Assembly: GCA_037903355.1 (NCBI GenBank)
Contig: JBAJFE010000004.1
Span: forward strand, 4,014,001 to 4,078,000
Direction: 5' to 3'
Source of the DNA: Trichuris trichiura
Taxonomy: Eukaryota > Nematoda > Enoplea > Trichinellida > Trichuridae
DNA length: 64,000 nt
The notes beneath the pieces are model-generated. The model searched no databases and had not been told where the DNA came from. It saw only the letters and a list, made by a program, of their open reading frames with translations. Of the stretch, positions 46,141 to 57,442 are shown in pieces. Positions within the stretch are counted from its first letter, which is position 1, and every line of letters starts with the position of its first letter. The translations under genes and the position numbers were made by a program.

Positions 46141-48264
46141 AATTGGTGCCTCGAGCCGGGAATCGTTTGACTGATTGAGCTTGTATCGGTTGAGGCAGCT
46201 ACTTGGCCACACGTATCGTTATGCCACGGCATACGCGATCTGGGACCAGGCCCAGTCAGCGGTTGTTGTCAGCGACCGACCTCCAGGAGCCGAGGTCCAG
46301 CAGTCGCTTGTCTTCACGTTCTCCGACTGATTTACCCGACGGGCCTAGCGTCATTGACTTAGCGACAGGCATTGCCCAAACCATTGCCGCTGCGCGGATA
46401 AGCTCAAGCCTGGAAACCCTGCGGCTCGAAGTGTCTTCGTCGATCGCCCAGAATCGACTGCTCGGTCCCAACGAACCACATTTGCTTCGGAGGAGCAGTA
46501 GTGTTGCCGACCACAATGTGCCTGACGAAGGTAACGTAGAAGGTAAGCCTCGCGTACCTAGTTTCAAAGAAATCGCGAAGGGGACTCGTGACGGGCCGGC
46601 TGACGTTTCCGAGCTCACGTCTTTCGGCGGAGCGGGACTGGTTCAGACAGATTTGTCGCTGCCTGTCCGGGAAAACGTCGACGATGATAAATGTCCGGGC
46701 AAGCCTTCATCGCCGCCGAACTGTCACTATGAGCGACCAAATTGTGTCGGCCACTGCTCATCCGTTTGGCCGCACTGGAACAACCTTTGCGAAGTCGTCT
46801 GCCCAAGCTCGAAAGTTTTGCTGGCGACCCATGGAATGGCCTATGTTTTCATCGGCTTTTCATCAATCGGTGCACAGCGTCCTGAATTCTGACGCGGACC
46901 GCCTATGCATTTTGCGGGAACTCCTCGCTCCGCAAGTACGCAAAGCGATGGCTAAGTACCTTTATGAACCCCGGCAATACACGCAAGCACTGGAGGTACT
47001 CCAGCGCTGCTATGGTGATCCCCAGCGACTGGTTCGCGCCTGCCTGAAGTCTGTCGCTGCCTTGCGCCTATGGCATGATTTCGATTATGATGGTCTTCGC
47101 GCGTTTTCGGACGAACTACAGAGCATCGTATCAGTCCTGTCCCTCGGCGGACATGAAGTAGAGATTTGTTCATCCACTAAAGTGAATACTGTCCTCAAAA
47201 AGATGCCGAGACAGCTGAGGGATGAATGGGGTCAATTCGTCACAAGAAGCATCAGGCCCAGGTTCCCAAGTCTCCAGGATTTGTCCAGCTGTATTAGCGA
47301 AAGACGGGAAGCAGCTGACGTAATCACCGACGAGTCAGAGGACCCGCCCCATGGCCTTCAGCGTACCTTGCACGATAAAAAAAGAACTTCTACGAGTAAA
47401 ACGTTGGGCGTGCATGTTTACTTGTCTCACATCGCGAGCGGTTCATTTGGAGATGGCGTACTCGCTGGACACTGAATTGCTTCTTGCCGCTATGCTCCGT
47501 TTTGAGCATCGTCGTGGGACCCCTGCCGCTTACTGGAGCGATAATGGAAAGAAGTTTGTTGGCACCAATCGAGAACTACTGAAATGCCTGCAGCGCCTTG
47601 ACCAGGTGAAAATCACCGAAAACCTGTCCGTCAAAAGAGCTGCATGGAACTTTATCCAACCCAGTGCATCTCACATGGGCAGAGCCTGGGAAGCGTTCAT
47701 AAGGTCGGTAAAACGCGCTTAAACCGTGGTGTTGCAAGGGCGCACCTTGACTGACGAAATTCTTGTGACCGCCCTAGTACATGTCGAGTGTATTGTCAAT
47801 GGACGGCCATTAACCTATCTGTCTTCCGGGGCTGATGACCCTCAGCCGCTAACCCCGAACCATCTTTTCATGGGAAGATCCATACCCGACTTGGCGCCGG
47901 ACGTCATTTCTACTGAAGGTATAAGCCTGAAGAAACGCTGGCTATACTCAGAGTTCTTAGCTAACCAGTTTTGGAAACGTTGGATTAAAGAGTATTTGCC
48001 GACACTAATGGGTCGCCGAAAATGGTTCACTCAGGAAAGAAACCTCCGAAATGACGACGTTGTCATCGTGATTGAGCCGGATATGCCCTGAGGAAAATGG
48101 TCGCTTGGCCGAGTAATACATGTGTTCCCGGGCGACGATGGCATCGTTCGCTCTGCGCTGGTGCAGGCGAACGGTACAACCATCCATCGGCCAGTGACGA
48201 AATTGTGCCTTCTGGAATCAGCAGATAACGATGTGGACAGCCCCTCAGTCCACAGGGCCGGCGA
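46141..48264 (+). pseudogene. BEL/Pao internal region: gag joined to the end of pol by a deletion
   Basis: 46203-46830 is a Ser/Arg-rich gag leader. 46835-47340 is the Pao/BEL gag region (LEWPMFSSAFHQSVHS-type start in one frame, then DADRLCILRELLAPQVRKAM, YTQALEVLQRCYGDPQRLV, STKVNTVLKKMPRQL). At about 47345-47390 the sequence jumps to the BEL integrase (KRWACMFTCLTSRAVHLEM, RFEHRRGTPAAYWSDNGKKF, ASHMGRAWEAFIRSVKRA), followed by the DUF5641-type tail ([74 protein letters not shown]). Protease, reverse transcriptase, RNase H and the front of integrase are missing. In-frame stops lie at about 47720 (TAA) and 48089 (TGA). It cannot move on its own. Confidence 0.92.
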
Positions 48265-48578
48265 TGTTGCCAATTAGGCAGTGACGACGACGCGCTCACG
48301 CAGGGCCCCCCCCACCGGTTGGCAGGTAGCCAACTTACTGATTCGTGCCCTCTGGCGAGGTAGCACTCTGCATCGCGCGGGTGGACACTCATTCGTTTTC
48401 ATTGGGTCTTTTGTTCTGGTCGAGATCGCTCGGTTTTGTCCTTCGCTCGTGCTCATTTGATTGCTAAGTAAAATCAGTATCTACTCGTCGACGCCCGGCG
48501 CCACTGTATGCGCGCCGTACATCCTTTGTTGCCAAGATTCCCGAACCAGCGCACTTCCTCAAATTCCTCCCGGCAACA
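48265..48578 (+). repeat. BEL/Pao element, 3' LTR
   Basis: Same sequence as 45836-46140 with about ten scattered substitutions and one 9-bp tandem duplication near the end. The flanks outside the two LTRs do not form a clear target duplication (cctcc on the left, acatc on the right). The left flank is mariner and the right flank is Penelope coding sequence. Confidence 0.92.
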
Positions 48579-49582
48579 ACATCCTTCAAACATTCACAGA
48601 CAACGGATACCCACATTCTCTAATTAAACACATCATCGCCGAATGCAGACGGCACTCAAATCCTTCCCCTAACGACGGAAATAATAACTACAATAACACT
48701 GATAATACTAATACCATTGCGAATAATAACATTAACAACATTGGAATCACGAATAGTCGCCCCATTTTGTTTATCCCCTATTACAACGGCATCAGGGAAT
48801 GAATCCTACGATTCAGCCGTTCCCTAGATTTTAAAGTTCGATTTACGACATCGAATAGTTTACGTTCAATTGTGAGGAGCGATAAGATCGCGGTTCCCTT
48901 TGATAGGAGACCGGGCGTCGTCTATGAGATCAGATGCGGTTGCAACGCCTCCTACATAGGAGAAACGGGCAACACTTTATTTCACAGGTACGGCCAACAC
49001 ATGACTAACGTCGGCCGATACAAAGAGGCGATGCGAAGAATGACGCAACCCGACGGACAAAGGACAAATAATCCGCGACGAGGCCGACCACAGAAGTTGA
49101 AACCAGAGAAGATCATACAAAGGCGTCGGCTGTGGTCGAGCATTCCTCTCAATGCTCGCTCGAACTACAACCACAGATTATTTATCGCGAGAGCCACTTA
49201 CATCTCCGCCGGGTTAAGGGGGCTCTTTACATTCGCCATAACCCTACGATCAACCGTGACATAGGACCAGAGGTTAGCACGGCTTGGGAACCACTTATAA
49301 GTAAAACCAAGTGTTGCTCTCTGCCGCGCTGACCTCGACCCCCATTCCTATTGTCACATGAGCCTATATAACACCGTTCGGAGAATAACACCTCCTCCAC
49401 CACCTCACTGACGACGGAACTAGAGCGTTCCGAAAGCTCTGAAATTAAAAAGTTGAGTGCATTGATATCTGTACAATTTTTTTAATAACGGCTCATCCAT
49501 CCGTTGGTAGAGCAGTTGTCTCGTTTAATTACAGATACCAGCACAGCAAATAAACGGGAAAGGCCGTAGAAGATCTTACAAC
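48579..49582 (+). pseudogene. Penelope-like element, 5'-truncated copy with GIY-YIG endonuclease
   Basis: The sequence starts inside the coding region (YPHSLIKHIIAECR, Asn-rich linker, RPILFIPYYNGIRE). After a stop and frame change it continues SLRSIVRSDKIAVPFDRRPG, VVYEIRCGCNASYIGETGN and HRYGQHM, a GIY-YIG nuclease core, then the C-terminal part in shifting frames (VVEHSSQCSLEL-QPQ) to about 49332. The 3' region includes 'gagcctatataacac' and ends 'gccgtagaagatcttacaac' against an (ATT)n tract. It resembles the element downstream, not a tandem of identical copies. Confidence 0.88.
49408..49436 (+). ncRNA. Hammerhead-ribozyme-like motif in the Penelope 3' region, copy 1
   Basis: CTGACGA, a perfect 6-bp hairpin (CGGAAC-TAGAGC-GTTCCG), then AAAG. 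This resembles the CUGANGA...stem II...GAAA core known from Penelope-like elements. If the hairpin uses all six pairs, the G of GAAA is consumed by pairing, so a functional core is not certain. Confidence 0.35.
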
Positions 49583-49631
<49 letters not shown>

Positions 49632-49632
49632 T
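49583..49632. repeat. (ATT)n microsatellite between the two Penelope copies
   Basis: About 16 ATT units directly after 'cttacaac' and directly before the next element's coding start. Confidence 0.97.
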
Positions 49633-49644
49633 CTAAAGAGAGGA

Positions 49645-52077
49645 TGTCTTTTCAGGTAAGCTCACCTTCCTCATTAAATGTCGTGACGCTGGCTTGCTGC
49701 CAAAATGCTTCCATCTAAAATGGAACCACGCTCACAGTCGACGAACGAATAATTTATTAAAATCCACCGGTTTCTCCCTGTTGAGAGCCACCATCAAAGA
49801 CCACAGGAATTTAATAGCTCACTTAAGGTGTGTTTCTAACAACTCCTCAGCCTTCCTCTCTGATTCTCTAAGACCGGACCTCTTCTCCCAACTCAGACTC
49901 CACATTAGAAATACCAGTCCCCTAATAAAAATAAACCAAACCACTATTCTAGACAAAAAGTTCCAGTCTTTATTCTGTTCTCGCTCCTGGGAGTTCCGTA
50001 GGTCCACCACTAAGCAAGCGCACCCTCCTTCACTCAATAATAAAGATAAAACTATCGTTAATTTGAGCTCACTTGTCCTAAACAACACTGAGATAACAGT
50101 CTTAAGTAAAGATTTAAATTTTGTCCACACTACCAAAAACCCGTCCATTTTAGATATAATTTCCTCCGCAGGACACAGCCTCTCCTACATTGATCCCAAA
50201 ATAGCAAACGAAATCGAAGGACACATTTTCAGCCTCGTACTACACAGTAACAATAACAATCGTCCAACTTCTAACTTGGGCATTTTTGAACAGGGGGTCA
50301 TTAAAACTCTAAAGTCTAGAGCTGATATTGTCATCACAAAAGCTGATAAAGGTAATACAGTGGTTATACTAGACCGAACCATCTACATAGAAAAGATAAA
50401 CGAACTCCTGAGCAACCCGGTCTACCGTCCCATAAAACGCGAAAACTCCTTCAAGATATGCTAGTCTCCTACGCCGATGAAACAAAAGACCAAATTCTTT
50501 CAAAAATAAACCTTAGTCTCTCCTACACTAGTAACACTAAGTGCCCTGAACTCTACGGCCTACCCAAAATCCACAAACCAGGGGTCCCTTTAGACCTGTC
50601 CTTTCCAGCATCAACAGTGTCACTTCGAAACTTTGTTCATATCTAAAAGCCGTAATCCAACCCCTAACAGGCAAACGTGATTCCTATGTCAAAAACGGAA
50701 AAGAATTTTGTTCCGCATTAAAAGACGTAAAAATGCAACCCAATAATATCATGGTTAGTTACGATGTTAAAGATCTTTTTACAAGCATTCCCATACCATA
50801 CACCATCAACGTGTTGCAATCCCTATTAGACGAAGATGACACCATTTCACAAAGAACTAAACTAAACTCCACCCACATAGTTAAATTAGGACCTTTTTGC
50901 ATGCGCGAAGGCAACTATTTCAGATTCCAGGATAGTTTCTTCTCACAAAAAGATGGGGCACCCATGGGTAGTCTACTCTCTCCCATACCTGCTAAGATCT
51001 TCATGGAACATCTCGAGGAAAAAGCCTTCAGCACTCTGCAAGATTGCCACCCTCCTATCCTTTTCAAAAGATACGTGGACGACATCTTTGCCATCATAAA
51101 ATCAGGCAGTGAAGAAACTCTCTTGGAACACCTGAATAGTCTTTTTCCCCAATCAGATAACGCTAACCATTGAGAAAGAAAACAATTGTAAACTCCCTTT
51201 TCTACATGTCTCAGTCATTAAAAAAGGAAATAAATTAAAAACAGCAGTTTATAGGAAACCCACCCACTCGGACAGGCACCTAAACTTTTCTTCTCGTCAC
51301 CCTATTTCAGTTAAAAGAGGCATAGTTAAAGGGATAGTCGATCGGGCCCTAACGGTTTGTGACCTTGAATATTTAAATACCGAGTTAAGACAAACTTATA
51401 ACACATTATGCGGCTACGGATACCCCAGTAAATTCATTAATTCCATCATTAAACAGTGCCAACAAAATAAACCTTCATCACCGTCCCCGCCTGATAACCA
51501 ACAACGCCCGGTGCTGCTCCTTCCCTACTACATTGGTTTAAGTGAACGGATCAGGAGACTGGGGCGCTCCTTAAATTTCAACGTGAGATTTAAAAGTTCA
51601 TGTAATCTTCGTTCGATTGTGAGAAATGACAAAATCAAGGTTCCTTTTGACAGCAGACCCGGTGTCATTTACCAAATAAAGTGCGGTTGCAACGTCCCCT
51701 ACATAGGAGAAACGGGCAACACTTTACTTAAGAGATTCGGCCAACACATGAAGAATATGTTGACATACAAGAACGCTGAACGAAGACTCAATGGGGTACA
51801 GGCCACCGGCCGAGGGCGTCCACCGACAACGGACCCTCGAAAAGCCATGGAGAACGCGATAAGTGCCTCAGTGATCGTTGAGCACGCATCTCGGTGCACA
51901 CTTGACCCGCACCCGAAGATCATTGCCACGAAAACCTATTATATCTTAGGCGTATTAAGGAGGCTCTGTACATCCAGAGCAACTCCACTATCAATCGCGA
52001 CAATGGTGTGGCGGTTAGTGAAGTATGGGCTGCGCGGATTAATAAATTCCAATGCTGCGCCCTACGCAACTAATTAA
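49645..52077 (+). pseudogene. Penelope-like reverse transcriptase/GIY-YIG endonuclease, three single-base frame breaks
   Basis: In order: N-terminal domain (KLTFLIKCRDAGLLPKCFHL, NLSSLVLNNTEITVLSKDLN), finger region (VITKADKGNTVVILDR), then the RT core: LYGLPKIHKPGVPL, VSYDVKDLFTSIPI, DGAPMGSLLSPIPAKIFMEH and RYVDDIFAII, with the YVDD catalytic motif at about 51072. The thumb follows (KLPFLHVSVIKKGNKLKTAV, RKPTHSDRHLNF), then the GIY-YIG nuclease (GVIYQIKCGCNVPYIGETGN, LLKRFGQHM) at about 51660-51750 and EHASRCTLDPHPK. The frame changes at about 50450, 50595 and 51155, each by one base; otherwise the frame is open. It decayed recently or the breaks are sequence errors. Confidence 0.92.
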
Positions 52078-52141
52078 GCACCCATTGTTCCCATGTTTTA
52101 TATAACCCCCTTGCCGAATAAACACCGTCTCCCTTACACTG

Positions 52142-52171
52142 CTGACGACGGAACAAGAGCAGTTCCGAAAC
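52142..52171 (+). ncRNA. Hammerhead-ribozyme-like motif in the Penelope 3' region, copy 2
   Basis: CTGACGA, hairpin CGGAAC-AAGAGCA-GTTCCG, then AAAC, giving the string GAAAC expected after stem II if the last hairpin pair is left open. Both hairpin arms are kept in this copy and in 49408-49436, while the intervening loop differs. The neighbouring short stem ('acgtgcggt') could serve as a minimal helix III. Confidence 0.38.
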
Positions 52172-52298
52172 GTGCGGTATTCATATTGTTCTGTATTTTC
52201 TCTTACAACTTGCTCATCCATTCGTTGGTAGGGCACTTTGCAGTTTACTTACAGATACATCAAACAGGCCAAACCCGTGAATCAAAAGATCAACTATG

Positions 52299-52299
52299 A

Positions 52300-52372
<73 letters not shown>

Positions 52373-52387
52373 ACTATTATTATTAGT
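52299..52387. repeat. (ATT)n microsatellite at the 3' end of the Penelope copy
   Basis: About 28 ATT units with one imperfect end (atactattattattagt). Confidence 0.97.
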
Positions 52388-52389
52388 GC

Positions 52390-53810
52390 TGTTGTTAGTA
52401 CTGACAACAAGTCAATTACTGCTGGGTAGCAGATAGAGTTTACAGGTGAAAGCTGAAGGATCGTTGCTGCCATGGACTTCAGCATTATTTGCTTTCTGAA
52501 GAATTTCAAACCGTTAGCTGCTTCAATGAGGCAATGATACTTCTAACGCGCTATGCATTCCCGTAGCGTTTTACTAAGTATTATTAAGGGCAATTCTGCC
52601 ATCTGAAGTTCGATTTCCGCTGACAGTCTTGATTTTAAAACTAGATAGTAATTTGCCCATCGCTTAACGGTCGACTTGAACCTCACTATCATTATGCAAT
52701 ACGGTAGGAATCAGCGAATTCCTTGCAAATTAAGTTAAGCGAAGCTACTTGCCCACGTAAGAACGCTTCACTCCACCCGTGTTGCTCAGGGTATTCCTTC
52801 TTTTTCGTATGCTCCTATCAATTTTACGCGGGGCAGACTCACTCTGCACCTTATACGAACGTGCATTAACTGTTGAAGCAAATTGCGCCCTTGGATATTA
52901 GCAAAATTTTTGAAAGCATGCCATATATCACATCCAGTAGTTTTATAATTTCTATCCGTCGACTGTGACAATCACACTTTTTGAAATGCGCCAGGAATGT
53001 ACACATGCGGTAACTGTTTGTCCATTCAGGGAAGCTAAAAAGTTGTTTTCGTATTTTGCCTGTAATGACGTAAGTTTCTCTATCCTCCTGTTCTACCCTT
53101 AATAAACCTAATCTTAAACGTAAATTATCTAGGCAGGAGAAGATGATCTCTAAAAGTACAACACGAAGGCGGCATGCATGCCAGAAAGAAACTGACATGT
53201 TTCGCATGGTAGGAAAGGCTAAGAGACAGGTTAGATAGATAACGGCTCTTATCAGTCAAATAAAGGCTTAAACTTTGTTTTTGCTTCACCTGTGTTACAT
53301 CTAACGTACTATACGTTTCTATGCGTGTTTTGACAACATCTGCGCGCTTTGCAGACCGTTACTGCCACACTTGCAAATTTGAAATTACAAATTGTTCAAG
53401 CTATCCTGAGCATCAAATTCTTGCATATTCATAGAAAAAACAGTAGGCGCGCAAGACAGAGAAAAGCAACTATCTTCATCAGTGTGAGTCATCACCAAAG
53501 TTGCTTCGCGAGAATAATTTACGCCATAACGACTTGTTCCACCTATCCTGAGCATCAAATTCTGGCATATTTCTTGCATAATAGCTACTACTCGCGGCAT
53601 ATAATGCTGCTTCTCATCTTACTGAAACTGTAAGCGTCCGTGGGATCATTTCAAACCAAGTATTTCTTTTCTTTTTTTTTTGAATTCAATTATCATACGC
53701 GGGGAAGCAAACATAATTACCTCCAAGTGACAACGATGACTGGCAAAGATCAAATGACTGTTTAAGGACGACAAAAGCCCAGCAATAGAGGGCTCACGGC
53801 CTCGTCAGAT
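52390..53810. other. Stretch without a supported gene, containing a short direct repeat
   Basis: 'tatcctgagcatcaaattct' occurs at about 53401 and again at about 53545 (about 145 bp apart). A minus-strand frame at 52786-53207 is open in pieces but shows no motif I can identify. Nothing else seen. Confidence 0.45.
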
Positions 53811-53814
53811 TTGG

Positions 53815-54965
53815 CTAACAGTCGTACGTGCTCACCACATCACCGTTGTAAGCATAGTCAGCTTTGTTGTGCATGATTAACTGTTCCTCAACGAAGTAGA
53901 AGCTGTCTGATCTTGTTTCGTACGGACAGTTGATCATTTCTTCAACTGAAATTTAAAAAAACCCATATATGAAATGAATTTCAAAATTAGCTAGAATGAT
54001 TCGCCGTCTATTTTAATTTATCTCTAGCGGCGTCCCTTGTTTCTTGGCAACAGCCAAAATTGGTTGCAGCACTGATGGGCGAACAGAAATGGAATTGCTC
54101 ACTTAAGTCTTCCGGTAGCTGAGGAAAATCGTAGATGTGCTCGCACGTGTTGCGACTGTTCGGAATGCAAAAGCCAAATTCGAAATCGAAACTCTTCAAA
54201 AGACGGTCTTTGAAGAAGTGCCGTTCAATCATGCGGAACCGATTCACCGGCCGATCACCGACAGTAAATTCGACTCTGCAAAAGTTCTATTGACGAAAAT
54301 TCGTTCGGAACAAATAAGGTACGCCTACGTGGCGGTAACGTGCTTCAAGCGAAGGAATTGTGGCGTGAACTGGTAACGCACAAAGCGACCAGCAGTGGGT
54401 GAATCGCAATTTTCTTCCTCTTCAATGCATTCGTCCTCGTTGCCCTCTTCGGCCCAGTCTAGATAAAATTGTCCAATGCTGCTTTGCTTTCAAAGCAGTA
54501 AAAAAGCCCACCGTCCGGCGGTTTGCTTATTTCGAACAAAATGGAGCCGCTGTCCAAGTCACGAATTTTGAAGCAAGTGAAATCAATATCATAAACATTC
54601 GCTTCGGCACCACATAAGTAATCTGCAACGGAAAGCACATTGAGCACAGCGCTGCTAGCTTAATTTGGCAACGGAACAGGAAGAAACGAAGCTAAGATTG
54701 GACAAACAATCATTGCCAATAATGGCCCATTAGCAAGTTGGATACGAAAGTGACCACGTAACAAGGAAAGCTAATGAAAGCGAACGCGGAATTGAATGGT
54801 TACTACAACAATCGAAAGCGTAACTATAAGCAAAATTGTACCTTTTGTGATACGGTTCAACTTGAGTACGTCAGCTGGAGTGATGACTGGCAAACGGCGC
54901 AGCTCCTCTTCGGTGATCTCCTCCTTACCCATTTCTACCTTTGATCGATCTTTCAAACGCATCAT
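53815..54965 (-). CDS. unc-119: UNC-119 lipid-binding chaperone, complete five-exon gene
   Basis: UNC119 proteins bind N-myristoylated cargo and release it through ARL3-type GTPases; in nematodes the gene is needed in neurons. Exons on the minus strand: 54965-54842, 54622-54512, 54458-54329, 54275-54103 and 53945-53815, total 669 nt, 222 residues, near the family's usual length. All introns are GT-AG with matching phases and lengths of 219, 53, 53 and 157 bp. Family segments in order: [131 protein letters not shown]. An acidic insert ([16 protein letters not shown]) sits in exon 3. The N-terminal tail is short. No break is seen, so it is probably functional. Confidence 0.96.
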
Positions 54966-56725
54966 TGAACAGCGGTCAAAGGAACTGAGAGCATAGCCAA
55001 GCGAAACTTAGACAAATTTAACAAAATGTAGCCATCTCTGTCAAACTGAATGATCGTATCCACAAGAAAATGCAGCTGGTAAAGTTTGAAACTACCTTTA
55101 TCTCCTTAAACTGTCAGGATTTGCAGGTACAACAGCAAGAAGCTTTCTCGGCCTAAAACATTAGTCATATAAGGAAAGCTCGCTTCGCATAGTCGCTATT
55201 TCAATGGCGCATGTTGCAAAGGCTAAGCAGCCGCTTAGCTTAAACATCGATTAAAAATTCAAATTGGGCTTATTTAACTCGCATTTTTTGTTGCTGCCAA
55301 GACGATCCTGGCGAACAGCAGCCCCGGACTGACGCGCCTATTTTTTTTCCATTATGCTGTACAACAATCTGTACAAGTATACGCTTCGGGATTGCTCTGA
55401 TCATTTTAGCATGATGCATATGTCGACTAAATTTCGCTGTTTTTTACGACTGCTGGCAACGCGACCTCAAAAAATAAAATGCGTTTACGTAATGACATTT
55501 TTGTGAACAAGAAAACAGACGCCAATGGGCGCAAAATCTGTAGGGGCTAAACAGTCTGAATCTTTGTCGTTATTCAAACGCGAGCAAGAAGCTGCCGTTG
55601 CGCCGTTGCTGTATAAACGCGGTTAAACTCGAATTTAAAAAAACGATAAATAAAAGCCAACGGATAAGGAGTTTCGAAGCTATAAGCTTTACGAAATGGG
55701 ACTGCACTTTTTTTCATTCCAAAATGTAACGGTTTGCCGCGAAAGCGTTTTGACGCGACTAACTTGATTTATTTGACTGAGCAGCGACTGTTCGGCCGCG
55801 TCAGCTTATTTCAGCTACAGAAAATTCTGCGTTGACGTCCGAGCGTTTTAATTTTTTTTTCGTTTTAGCCACTTTCAGCAAATTTTATCTTAGGGTTCGT
55901 CATTTAGCGCTCTTTTCTTAAACATTACGTTATTCTGTATGGAACTGTTAGGTCATATCGTCGCATGTACGCTTATACCTTTCAAACGGGCACTGCATTA
56001 CGGTAGTTCAGAAAGCGTTTGCAGGTATTCTTAGCGAAAGCTTTTGTTTCATGGTGGCCTTTTCTTCATTCTGATAAGGAACTAAGCAAAATTAACCATG
56101 AGCACGGCGAAAAATTTTTAATAGCTCCCTACCGCTTCATTTTCCCTACTATTCTGCTTGCTTACAAGCGTTTCATTCATTTGCTCTTCTCGTGCTTGGT
56201 CATACTGTTGCTGGGAATAAAATGAACAGCCTGACTTCATTGAAGCCCTAACTGCAAACAGAGTGAATACGTAGGCTTCAACGCTTGAAATAAAATTTCC
56301 TACGTCATTATTCGTTAGCATGGTGTTGGTTTTGGGCCCAAGTATGACATAGGAACGTAACCCTCACTTAAGCCATTTAGCCTAAGGCAACATTGATTTA
56401 GTTTTGCAAAAAACGTAGCTTTTCTATGAGCTGGGGAATGCCCGTACAACCTCAGCCAGCAGCTTCTGCCGCTTTTGGCGGGACAACAATATTGTTGCTT
56501 TTTTAACAGTTAACTGAAGCTAAATTTCACGCTCATTTCGCTTGTATGCGCCGCCTACATTTTCTGTCTGATTTCAAAGTCAGTTATATTCACTGTAGCC
56601 ATTTAATCAGACGCACGCAAGTAACCATAATTAACAGAGCACCGTTATGCAAATGCGACAACAGTTTACGCAGTCACGATTGACACAGAATGCATTGAAA
56701 TTGTTAAATGTTTTATGGAGGATCT
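54966..56725. other. Intergenic region between unc-119 and the MSP-domain gene
   Basis: Upstream region of unc-119 (54966 onward) followed by AT-rich sequence. No exon, RNA gene or known repeat recognised. 'taaaataagctgacgcgg'-like and poly-T runs only. Confidence 0.45.
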
Positions 56726-56726
56726 A

Positions 56727-57442
56727 TTAAAAGCTTTGTTGAGTGAAAGATCCCTTGGATGCAGTGGTTTCTAAGCCAACCGTGAAAGACTCAACGGAAG
56801 TTCCAGTAGTGGACACAGTGCTTTGACCAGCAACACTACTGCCACTGCTGCTAACAGTGGTGGTACTACCAATGCTACTAGTTGTAGTATAGGTACCACT
56901 TTCTCGGCTGCTACTGCTAGTCGATGTGATAACAGACTCGCTGCTACTTGTCGTCGACTCTGACTCTTCAGGTGAACTTGTAGTTGCTATGATGCTGCTT
57001 GACGTGTAGCTGCTTGTGCTAACTGGCTCTGGAACATCATAGCTATCTAAGTCGAACTTGACTTCCAATGGACACTTTTTGTCAATCAAGTTCGTAAACA
57101 TCATGCTCTTCCAATAATCGTATGCATCCACAGCCTTAACACCTTCCGGTAATACGTGAGCCACCACGGTGCACCTTTCTGAACGTTCCATATCTTCATC
57201 AGGTAGTATGGTACAACGAACCAAAATTTTTTTCATTCGAAACGGCTGTAGGAAACCATAACCGGGTCGAAACTTGATTTCAGCGGGGCTTGTCGTTCTC
57301 AGCTTGTAGGCGATCCATTCGGTAGAATTATTGTACAACTGTATGGAGGCCAGTTGGGTCATGCCAAACATTCGGGAGAAATGAATGGTATCGACTGGAT
57401 AAACTTCCACCGTGGCCTTACGGGACCCTGACACGAATTCCA
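56727..57442 (-). CDS. MSP-domain protein with Ser/Thr-rich C-terminal tail
   Basis: The first half is a major-sperm-protein fold: STEWIAYKLRTTSPAEIKFR, PGYGFLQPFRMKKILVRC and VVAHVLPEGVKAVDAYDYWK fit the MSP pattern (IAYKLKTT-P..Y.VRP..G.L.P.....V.V....L). This domain occurs in nematode sperm proteins and in VAP-like ER membrane adaptors. The second half (about residues 135-238) is almost only Ser, Thr, Gly, Val and Glu, without a VAP-type coiled coil or membrane anchor. I prefer the ATG at 57442 (MEFVSGSRKATVEVYP). The stretch 'gtctgtttgtgcag' ends just before it, so that ATG could lie in a second exon and the true start may be upstream. The cell role is not determined by the sequence. Confidence 0.82.

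Larger units (their letters stand above)
49633..52298 (+). mobile_element. Penelope-like element, nearly full length
   Basis: Bounded by (ATT)n on both sides. It contains a coding region of about 2.4 kb (about 810 codons) from just after the left microsatellite to the stop at 52075-52077, then a 3' untranslated region of about 220 bp with the words shared by all other fragments in the window. Penelope elements are telomerase-related retroelements; the GIY-YIG branch inserts with its own endonuclease. The orientation is the same as that of the truncated copy just upstream. Confidence 0.9.

Noticed and set aside
46256..46618. 120-codon minus-strand frame opposite the BEL gag
   Set aside because: It is the antisense shadow of a Ser/Arg-rich gag region; the sense frame carries the family context.
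54771..54965. Apparent membrane segment ([17 protein letters not shown]) at the end of the first unc-119 exon
   Set aside because: It arises from reading through the donor at 54841 into the intron; the spliced protein has no such segment.
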